The notes under the pieces were generated by a model. That model searched no databases. It was not told the DNA's origin and was given only the letters and a program-made list of their open reading frames with translations. Shown here one piece after another: positions 5,240 through 12,135 of a DNA stretch of 12,135 nt. Within the stretch, counting starts at the first letter, position 1. The number at the start of each line of letters is the position of its first letter. This DNA is from Helicobacteraceae bacterium (GTDB lineage Bacteria > Campylobacterota > Campylobacteria > Campylobacterales > Sulfurimonadaceae). A program made the translations under genes and the position numbers. The stretch lies in assembly GCA_027061425.1 (NCBI GenBank), contig JALSUN010000075.1, positions 1 to 12,135 on the forward strand, given 5' to 3'.

Positions 5240-8200
5240 ATGAGCGTAAAACAACAAATTTTAGAAACGATCAAAAAACGTCCCCTTATCATCGACGGTG
5301 CCATGGGAACCCAACTGCAAAACAAAGATGACCAGATCCCGGAAAGTGCTTGGGAAGGTAATGAAGGGTGTAATGAACTTCTAAATGTCACCTGTCCCGA
5401 AGTCTTAGAGAGTATCTTTAGTGCCTACCTTACCGCAGGGGCAGACCTCATCACCACCAACACTTTTGGTGCTTTTGACTGGGTCTTGGATGAGTACCAG
5501 ATCGGAGACCGTGCTTATGAGCTTGCCCGCGCAGGGGCTGAAGTGGTTAAAAAGATGTGTGACAAGTTTAGTACACCAGAACATCCACGTTATGTCTTAG
5601 GCTCTATCGGTCCAGGAACTAAACTCCCCTCTTTAGGTCACATGCATTACGACCAGATGCTCTCAGGCTATACAGTCTGTGCCGAAGCCCTCATTGATGG
5701 TGGGAGCGATGTTTTCATCTTAGAGACCTGTCAGGATCCGCTACAGATCAAAGCTGCACTACACGCTTGTGAAGCTGCCAATAAAAGCAGAAATACTGAA
5801 GTACCTGTCATGGTCTCTGTTACCATAGAACTTGCAGGTTCTATGCTTATCGGTACCGATGCGCAGACGGTTGCGACCATCTTAGAGCCATTTGACATTC
5901 TCTCTCTCGGTTTCAACTGTGGAACGGGTCCGGAACAGGTACTCAAACATGTCAAAACCCTCTCAGAAGTTTGGGGCAGACCTATCTCGGTTCATGCCAA
6001 TGCCGGCCTCCCACAAAACCGTGGCGGGTACAGCTATTACCCTATGGGACCCGACGAGTTTGCAGACCGTCAAGAAGCATTTATGGCCTTTGATGGTGTC
6101 TCATTTTTGGGAGGATGCTGTGGAACAACCCCGCAACATATCCGTGCCTTGACTAACCGTGTGACACCCTTAACACCAAAACCTGCTTCAGGCTCTCAAG
6201 CTAATGCTTTAGCCTCACTTTTCAACAGCACACCTCTCGTTCAAGACCCTGCACCGCTGCTTATTGGCGAACGTTCAAATGCTACCGGTTCAAAAGCCTT
6301 TAGAAAACTTTTACTTGCAGAAGATTATGAGGGAACACTCTCCGTGGCACAGCAACAAGTACGTGCTGGTGCCCATGCCATCGACCTCTCTGTTGGTTTT
6401 GCTGGACGTGATGAGACCAAGGACATGAATGCAGTTGCAGCTCTTTATGCACAAAAGATACCACTGCCTTTGATGGTTGACTCCACACAGACCCTGGGCA
6501 TTGAGACTGCACTGAAACTTATTGGTGGTAAACCCATCATTAACTCTGTAAACCTCGAAGATGGCATCGAAAAATTTGATGCGGTTTGTCACTTGGCAAA
6601 AAAGTTTGGTGCATCACTTGTCTGTCTCACCATCGACGAAGTGGGGATGGCCAAATCAGCGCAACGTAAGATAGAAGTAGCGGAGCGCATCTATGACCTA
6701 GCGGTCAACAAACATGGTCTCAACCCTGAAGACCTTGTGTTTGACCTGCTGACCTTTACGGTTGGAAGTGGTGATGAAGAGTACCGCGACGCGGCGATAC
6801 AGACGATAGACGCGATTAATGAGTTAACCAACCGTCATCCTGAAGTGGGGACAACACTGGGTCTCTCCAACATCTCATTTGGTCTTGACAAAGATGCACG
6901 ACCTTACTTAAACACCATCTTCTTAAACCACTGTATTGCAGCAGGTCTTAGTACCGTTATCATTAACGTTAAACATATTATTCCCCTTAACAAAATGACC
7001 CAAGAAGACCAAGATATCTGTAACAACCTTCTCTTTGACAAAAAGCCAAACGGTGAAGCACTTTTTGAGTTCATCGACTATTTTGACAAAAATGCCAAGG
7101 CCAACAGTGAAGAGGTCGATGAAGCCTACCTCGCTATGAGCACAGAAGAGAAGATCGCTAAACTGCTTATGGATGGTGACAAAGACCGTATGATCCCTCT
7201 TGTTGAAGAGGCACGTCATAAGATCAAGCCAGAGGTAATAGTCAATGAGATCTTGATCGACGCCATGAAGGTTGTCGGAGAGCTCTTTGGCTCAGGGCAG
7301 ATGCAGCTGCCTTTTGTACTTCAAAGTGCGGAGACCATGAAAAAGACAGTGGATCATCTGAATCCTTACCTCCCTAAGATCGACAAGGCAGTCGACACGA
7401 CTTTAGTTCTTGGTACGGTTAAAGGGGATGTTCATGATGTGGGTAAAAACCTTGTGGACATCATTCTCTCCAACAATGGTTATAAAGTTATCAACCTTGG
7501 TATCAAAGTACCCTTAGAGAGCTACATAGAGACCCTAAAAGAGTCCAATGCACAAGCGATTGGTATGAGTGGTCTTCTTGTGAAGTCAACACAAGTAATG
7601 AAAGAAAACCTTGAAGCGATGAAAGCCGCTGACATCACCGTCCCTGTACTTCTTGGCGGTGCGGCACTGACCCGTACATTCATTGATGACTTCTGTCGTC
7701 CTTTTTATGACGGTCCGATCTTCTACTGTAAAGATGCCTTTGATGGGGTAACGGCGATGAGCCGTATTGAAGCGGGGAACTTAGACACAAACCTCCATGG
7801 TAAAGCGGGTGAAGAGAAGGTCAAAAAAGAGAAAAAAGAGGTGATCATCCCTCCATTTGAAGAACTTGAGATGCCAAGCCGTGATGTTCGTGTACCAACA
7901 CCACCATTTTGGGGACGCCGCGTAATCGAGCTAACAGAGGCACAGCTAGAGATGGCCTTTGAGTGGATCAACCACCGCATGCTCTTTAGACAACGCTGGG
8001 GATATAACGGTAAAGGTATGAGCAAAGAAGCGGCAGAAAAACAAGTCGATGAGCTTTTATGGCCAGCCTTTGATCGTCTTAAAAAGCAGTTTTTGGATGA
8101 GGGGCTGTTTGACTCGACCATTATTTATGGTTACTGGCCAGTACGTTCAGATGACACCACACTTTTGGTCTTTGATGAGAGTGAAGGATGGAACAATCCT

Positions 8201-8731
8201 GACGAAATTAACAGAGAACCACTTGAACATGTTATAGGACGCGCTGAAAAACAGTTTACCTTCCCTCGTCAAGGCAAACAACCCCACCGTGCTCTTTCCG
8301 ACTTCTTCCACAGTGACCGTCATGATGTGCTTGCCATGACCTGTGTCAGTGCCGGTTCAAAACTGAGTGACTACGAAAGAACCCTCTATGACAAAGGTGA
8401 GTTTACAGAGTACTACATGGTACATGGGTTAGGTGTTGAGTTGGCCGAAGCACTCGCAGAGATCGCACATAAGCAGATAAGACTTGACCTAAACATCTCT
8501 GACAATGAAGGCTCACGCCTTTCAGATGTACAGATGAGCAAATACCAAGGAGCCCGCTACTCATTTGGTTACGCAGCCTGTCCAGACCTTGAACTCAACC
8601 GTCCTTTGTTCGACCTTCTGAAGCCAGAAGAGTTTGGCATAGAGCTTTCAGAGACTTTTCAGATCCATCCGGAACAGTCTACCTCTGCTTTGGTTGTCTA
8701 TCATCCAGAGGCTACTTACTACAACGTCTAA
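5240..8731 (+). CDS. metH: Cobalamin-dependent methionine synthase MetH
   Basis: Transfers a methyl group from 5-methyltetrahydrofolate to homocysteine through cobalamin, giving methionine. With 1163 residues it has all modules of the E. coli-type enzyme in one chain. The homocysteine domain (about 1-310) has zinc ligands Cys227 (in FNCGTG) and Cys293-Cys294 (in GGCCGTTP). The pterin domain (about 335-600) begins near LLIGERSNATGS. The cobalamin cap (about 644-715) and Rossmann module follow, with the DVHDVGKN motif whose His732 is the lower cobalt ligand. A charged Lys/Glu linker (about 850-870) leads to the AdoMet activation domain (about 875-1163) with RYSFGYAACPD around 1106-1116. No part is missing. 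The ATG at 5240 is chosen over an in-frame GTG at 5228 because only it has even a weak Shine-Dalgarno (GAGA, six bases upstream). It is convergent with hsdR, with three bases between the stops. Confidence 0.98.
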   Translation: MSVKQQILETIKKRPLIIDGAMGTQLQNKDDQIPESAWEGNEGCNELLNVTCPEVLESIFSAYLTAGADLITTNTFGAFDWVLDEYQIGDRAYELARAGAEVVKKMCDKFSTPEHPRYVLGSIGPGTKLPSLGHMHYDQMLSGYTVCAEALIDGGSDVFILETCQDPLQIKAALHACEAANKSRNTEVPVMVSVTIELAGSMLIGTDAQTVATILEPFDILSLGFNCGTGPEQVLKHVKTLSEVWGRPISVHANAGLPQNRGGYSYYPMGPDEFADRQEAFMAFDGVSFLGGCCGTTPQHIRALTNRVTPLTPKPASGSQANALASLFNSTPLVQDPAPLLIGERSNATGSKAFRKLLLAEDYEGTLSVAQQQVRAGAHAIDLSVGFAGRDETKDMNAVAALYAQKIPLPLMVDSTQTLGIETALKLIGGKPIINSVNLEDGIEKFDAVCHLAKKFGASLVCLTIDEVGMAKSAQRKIEVAERIYDLAVNKHGLNPEDLVFDLLTFTVGSGDEEYRDAAIQTIDAINELTNRHPEVGTTLGLSNISFGLDKDARPYLNTIFLNHCIAAGLSTVIINVKHIIPLNKMTQEDQDICNNLLFDKKPNGEALFEFIDYFDKNAKANSEEVDEAYLAMSTEEKIAKLLMDGDKDRMIPLVEEARHKIKPEVIVNEILIDAMKVVGELFGSGQMQLPFVLQSAETMKKTVDHLNPYLPKIDKAVDTTLVLGTVKGDVHDVGKNLVDIILSNNGYKVINLGIKVPLESYIETLKESNAQAIGMSGLLVKSTQVMKENLEAMKAADITVPVLLGGAALTRTFIDDFCRPFYDGPIFYCKDAFDGVTAMSRIEAGNLDTNLHGKAGEEKVKKEKKEVIIPPFEELEMPSRDVRVPTPPFWGRRVIELTEAQLEMAFEWINHRMLFRQRWGYNGKGMSKEAAEKQVDELLWPAFDRLKKQFLDEGLFDSTIIYGYWPVRSDDTTLLVFDESEGWNNPDEINREPLEHVIGRAEKQFTFPRQGKQPHRALSDFFHSDRHDVLAMTCVSAGSKLSDYERTLYDKGEFTEYYMVHGLGVELAEALAEIAHKQIRLDLNISDNEGSRLSDVQMSKYQGARYSFGYAACPDLELNRPLFDLLKPEEFGIELSETFQIHPEQSTSALVVYHPEATYYNV

Positions 8732-8734
8732 ACT

Positions 8735-11700
8735 CTAGTCGTCTCCTTCGCCATAAGGTTCTCCCTTGTCAGCAGCCAGTTGATCAGGTTGGATGGTGTT
8801 GTTAATAGCATAAGCCTTCGCAGGTAGGTCATATTCATCTTGACTCCATTCATCACTAAGCACTTCTGCCTGTTTCATCACCATGTCTATCGCTTCCATC
8901 TGCTCATCAGGCGGGTACTTAAAACGTCTGAGTATGATACGGATCATGTTGCGCATCTTCGCACGGACACTCTCTCGCTTTTGCCAGTCTACACTGATGC
9001 TGTTGCGTAGTTTCTTCGTCAACTCCAAGGCGATGTTTTTTAGAACCTCATCACCCATCTCTCTCATAGCGGATTCGTTTTCAGCAAGAGCGTCATAAAA
9101 AGCCAACTCATCAAAGTTCAGTCCCAACTCTTCTCCATGCTTCGTAGCGGCTGCAAAGTCCTTCGCCATCTGGATAAGCTCTTCTATGACTTTCGCCGTT
9201 TCTATGGCTCTATTATGATACTTGCCCAGTGTCGCTTGGAGTCTATCACTAAACTTCTTCTCTTGGACGATGTTTGTTTTGCTTTTGGCTTTGATCTCAT
9301 CATTGAGTAGCTTTTCTAGTAGCTCCACCGCTAAGTTTTTGTGCTTCATATGCGCTACATCTTCCAAGAACTCTTCAGAGAGGATGCCGATATTGGGCTT
9401 TTCTAACCCTACAAGCGAAAATATATCTTCTATACCCTCAGAGATGAGTGCATTGTCTATGATCTGCTTAATCGCCTTGTTGGGATCGTCCTTACCACTG
9501 GCTGTTCTTCCTGCTTTTTGGATGATTGATTTGACTGCTTGAAAAAAGGCGATCTCCTCTTTGTGGGCTTTCGCTTCATCGAGCGTTCCACACAGACTAA
9601 AGGCTTTTGTAAGTGCCAACACTTCATCCAAGTAGCGTTTCTTTCCATCTTCAAGCCCAAGTATATGATTTGCAGCTGGAGCAAGTAGCCTATGTGCTTG
9701 TGTCTGGTACGCACTGTAATCAAACCCATGGTACATGTTGCTCACAATGTCGAGTCGCTTTAACATCTCAGCGAGTGCTTCGGCGGTGTCTATCGTTCCT
9801 CTGCCTTTTCCACCTGCACCTGTATAGGTTTTCAGCGCATGTTTAAGCTCATTGGCAATCCCGATGTAGTCAACAACAAGTCCGCCTTTTTTGTCCTTAA
9901 ACACACGGTTGACTCTCGCTATGGCCTGCATAAGGTTATGAGACTTCATCGGTTTGTCTATATACATCGTGTGCATGCTCGGTGCATCAAACCCCGTCAG
10001 CCACATATCTCTCACAATAACCAGTTTCAGCTCGTCATTCTCATCTTTGATCCGCTTCTCTAAGGCTTTCTTAGTCTGCTTATTGTAGATGTGTTTTTGT
10101 AACTTCTCGCTGTCACTCGCACTTCCCGTCATGATGACTTTGATAGCACCCTTGGTTGGATCTTCACTATGCCACTGAGGTCTTAGTGCTACAATAGCGT
10201 CATAGAGTTCAACCGCTATCTGACGACTCATTGCGACGATCATCCCCTTGCCATCAATAGTGGCTATCCTATCTTCAAAATGTTCTACCAAGTCACGGGC
10301 CACCTGTTCTATTCTCGGTTTAGAACCCACCAGCTTTTCCAAGGCACTCCACTTACTCTTGAACTTCTCAGCATCACTGGCTTCCTCATCTTCAACAAGC
10401 TCTCCCACATCCTGATCTATCTCTTTTAACACATCAGAATCTAAGTCCAACTTTGCCAATCTGCTCTCATAGTATATAGGCACAGTAGCACCATCAGCAA
10501 CGGCATCTTCTATGTCATACACGGAGATATACTCTCCAAATACAGCCCGAGTATCTTTATCTTCACTCTCGATAGGTGTTCCTGTAAATCCTATAAACGT
10601 TGCATTAGGTATGGCATCTCTAAGGTGCTGCGCATATCCGTACTTGTAGGCTCCCGTCTCAGAGTTCAACACCGCATCGAACCCGTACTGACTACGGTGT
10701 GCCTCATCTGCGATCACTACGATGTTACTTCTCTCACTCAGCACAGGAAAATGGCTCTCACTCTTTTTCAAGGCAAATTTTTGGATGGTTGTAAATATGA
10801 TCCCACCTGAGGGTTTGTTCTCTAATGTCTCTCGAAGATCATCCACACTGTCTATCTGCACAGGTTCTTGTCCCAGTAGCATCTTCGCACTTGAAAAGGT
10901 AGCAAAGAGCTGACCGTCCAAGTCATTTCTATCAGTCACAACTAAAAGTGTAGGATTTTTCATTTCAGGTTGCTTCGTTACTTTCCCTGCAAAACAAGCC
11001 ATACTGATGGACTTTCCACTCCCTTGGGTATGCCAAACGACACCCCCGCGTTTACTCCCACTCAGAGAGGCTTGCATAACAGAGTCAACCGCAGCTCTTA
11101 CCGCATGAAACTGATGGTACCCAGCTATCTTCTTTATGATGTTCTTGCCATCATCTTCAAAAAGTACAAAGTTCTGAATGTAGTCCAGGAAGTATTCTTT
11201 GTCAAAAAAGCCTTTTATGAGGGTATCCAGCTCATACTCCAAGAGTGGCTTATCGGTCTCATCTTTAATAGTCCGCCACTGCATGTATCGCTCATCAGTA
11301 GCAGTAAGCGAACCTACACGGGCATTGATACCATCACTAATGACCATCGCTTCATTGTAGACAAACAGATCCTCTATCTCATCTTTATAGGTTCGCAGTT
11401 GGTTATAGGCTTTAAATATATCTGCATTCTCGTCAGCAGGGTTTTTCAGCTCTATCACTGAGACAGGTATGCCGTTTATAAAGACTATGAGGTCAGGTCG
11501 GCGGTTGCCTTTGGTGCCTTTGACGGTGAATTGGTTGACCACCAAGAAGTCATTGTTGGCTATGTTGTGAAAGTCTATGAGTTTTACTCTCTCACCTTTA
11601 CATTCATCTTTTACCCTAACATCAACGGCGATGCCCTGCAATAGTTGTATTTGAAAGGCACGATTGTTTTGTATGAGAGAGGTGTGTTGTGGCTTTTGGA

Positions 11701-11914
11701 GTATGTGGATCGCTTCGTCTATGGCAGAAGAGGGAAGTGTTGGGTTAAGTTTACTAAGCGCTGTATGTAGCCGTTTCAGAAGAAGTACTTCTTGGTAGTT
11801 TTCTCGTTCAGGAGCATCGCTGTCAGGGCTGATCTCGTAGCCATGTTGGTAGTCATACCCTAACTCACCAAACCACTCTATGGCTAACTGTTCTACCTGG
11901 TCTTCGTTAATCAT
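8735..11914 (-). CDS. hsdR: Type I restriction-modification system endonuclease/translocase subunit HsdR
   Basis: Motor and nuclease subunit that, with HsdM and HsdS, translocates unmodified DNA and cuts it far from the recognition site. The 1059 residues are close to EcoR124I HsdR. The N-terminal PD-(D/E)xK nuclease shows RRPDLIVF (Asp141) and VIELKNP (Glu155, Lys157). Two RecA-like helicase lobes follow: Walker A TQGSGKS (296-302), DEAH (403-406), TGTP (444-447), a DMWLTGFDAPS block (636-646) and motif VI QAIARVNR (663-670). The remaining helical C-terminus, about 370 residues, is where the family contacts the methylase core. All catalytic motifs are intact, so the subunit looks active. GGGAG six bases before the ATG supports the start, which overlaps the stop of the upstream gene by 8 bp. 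HsdM and HsdS are not in the window. No terminator separates it from metH on the opposite strand. Confidence 0.97.
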   Translation of the reverse strand: MINEDQVEQLAIEWFGELGYDYQHGYEISPDSDAPERENYQEVLLLKRLHTALSKLNPTLPSSAIDEAIHILQKPQHTSLIQNNRAFQIQLLQGIAVDVRVKDECKGERVKLIDFHNIANNDFLVVNQFTVKGTKGNRRPDLIVFINGIPVSVIELKNPADENADIFKAYNQLRTYKDEIEDLFVYNEAMVISDGINARVGSLTATDERYMQWRTIKDETDKPLLEYELDTLIKGFFDKEYFLDYIQNFVLFEDDGKNIIKKIAGYHQFHAVRAAVDSVMQASLSGSKRGGVVWHTQGSGKSISMACFAGKVTKQPEMKNPTLLVVTDRNDLDGQLFATFSSAKMLLGQEPVQIDSVDDLRETLENKPSGGIIFTTIQKFALKKSESHFPVLSERSNIVVIADEAHRSQYGFDAVLNSETGAYKYGYAQHLRDAIPNATFIGFTGTPIESEDKDTRAVFGEYISVYDIEDAVADGATVPIYYESRLAKLDLDSDVLKEIDQDVGELVEDEEASDAEKFKSKWSALEKLVGSKPRIEQVARDLVEHFEDRIATIDGKGMIVAMSRQIAVELYDAIVALRPQWHSEDPTKGAIKVIMTGSASDSEKLQKHIYNKQTKKALEKRIKDENDELKLVIVRDMWLTGFDAPSMHTMYIDKPMKSHNLMQAIARVNRVFKDKKGGLVVDYIGIANELKHALKTYTGAGGKGRGTIDTAEALAEMLKRLDIVSNMYHGFDYSAYQTQAHRLLAPAANHILGLEDGKKRYLDEVLALTKAFSLCGTLDEAKAHKEEIAFFQAVKSIIQKAGRTASGKDDPNKAIKQIIDNALISEGIEDIFSLVGLEKPNIGILSEEFLEDVAHMKHKNLAVELLEKLLNDEIKAKSKTNIVQEKKFSDRLQATLGKYHNRAIETAKVIEELIQMAKDFAAATKHGEELGLNFDELAFYDALAENESAMREMGDEVLKNIALELTKKLRNSISVDWQKRESVRAKMRNMIRIILRRFKYPPDEQMEAIDMVMKQAEVLSDEWSQDEYDLPAKAYAINNTIQPDQLAADKGEPYGEGDD

Positions 11915-12135
11915 CAGCTTCTCCCAGTGTATAATGTGTACTTCGTGCCTGCCCTTGTTTTACAATGAGGTTTCGATTAGATAAGTTTCGAAGCAACTCT
12001 TTTGCACGACTGTCTTTAACCTCTAACAGCGACTCTACGATCTTGGACGTAATCATAGTGTTCTCGACAATATATTCTAATATTTTCTGCTCTTGTTCCG
12101 TAGTATCCGGCGGTATCCGGCGGTTAACCGGCGGT
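11907..12135 (-). CDS. C-terminal winged-helix fragment of the gene upstream of hsdR (runs off right edge)
   Basis: About 75 codons of an open frame that enters from the right edge and stops with TAA at 11909-11907. It reads as a winged helix-turn-helix: EQEQKILEYIVEN, then TSKIVESLLEV, then SRAKELLRNLSNRNLIVKQG, and a wing ending in HYTLGE. This layout matches the C-terminal domain of AlbA_2/RecG-like 'putative DNA-binding domain' proteins that are often found inside type I restriction loci; the identification is tentative because the main domain is not visible. Its N-terminal visible part is encoded by a GC-rich 10/11-bp repeat (see the repeat entry). The 8-bp overlap with hsdR and the hsdR Shine-Dalgarno lying inside this frame suggest one operon with coupled translation. 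It could instead be another regulator of the locus. Confidence 0.65.
   Translation of the reverse strand, partial: PPVNRRIPPDTTEQEQKILEYIVENTMITSKIVESLLEVKDSRAKELLRNLSNRNLIVKQGQARSTHYTLGEADD
12104..12134. repeat. GC-rich 10/11-bp tandem repeat inside the gene upstream of hsdR
   Basis: TATCCGGCGG occurs twice in a row (12104-12113, 12114-12123) and is followed by TTAACCGGCGG (12124-12134); all three share CCGGCGG. The array touches the window edge, so the copy number is unknown. The unit is much richer in G+C than the AT-rich surroundings. Because 10 and 11 are not multiples of three, gain or loss of one unit would shift the reading frame of the gene it lies in. Confidence 0.75.

Noticed and set aside
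10970..11461. A 163-codon open frame on the plus strand opposite hsdR
   Set aside because: It lies wholly antisense to a strongly supported hsdR coding frame, crosses its Walker A region, and has no recognisable domain or start signal.

Overview
The window looks like chromosomal DNA of a mesophilic, AT-rich bacterium of the Campylobacterota (the former Epsilonproteobacteria), most like the Sulfurovum/Sulfurimonas group. The grounds are the overall protein style, a sulfide:quinone-oxidoreductase-like flavoprotein, a small protein resembling the DUF6858 family (which I associate with this phylum), and promoters with recognisable -10 boxes but poor -35 boxes. The genus is an inference; no marker gene settles it.

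Left part, all on the minus strand: the N-terminal 243 codons of DNA topoisomerase I (topA, TTG start, running off the left edge), then an msrA–DUF420-like pair joined by a one-base stop/start overlap and ended by an intrinsic terminator, then a ketopantoate-reductase-family gene (panE-like). Centre: a 137-bp divergent spacer with a palindrome and TATAAT boxes separates panE from a plus-strand SQR-like flavoprotein. This gene ends in two tandem hairpin terminators set among diverged repeats. A 130-residue DUF6858-like protein follows, then a roughly 330-bp spacer with several dyads, then full-length cobalamin-dependent methionine synthase (metH).

Right part, minus strand: the restriction/translocation subunit HsdR of a type I restriction-modification system, tail-to-tail with metH and only 3 bp from it. 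It is preceded, with an 8-bp overlap, by the C-terminal winged-helix end of another gene that leaves the window. HsdM and HsdS are not in view; in such loci they usually lie upstream, beyond the right edge.

Functionally the window joins housekeeping (topA), repair of oxidised methionine and a membrane protein (msrA pair), one-carbon/methionine metabolism (metH), sulfide or quinone redox chemistry (the SQR-like gene) and host defence (hsdR). I see no clear undescribed multi-gene system. The points most worth a second look are the GC-rich 10/11-bp tandem repeat inside the gene upstream of hsdR (a possible phase-variation tract), the SQR-like protein that lacks the middle redox cysteine, and the perfect 12-bp inverted repeat in the metH leader. 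No tRNA, rRNA, insertion sequence or CRISPR array was seen.
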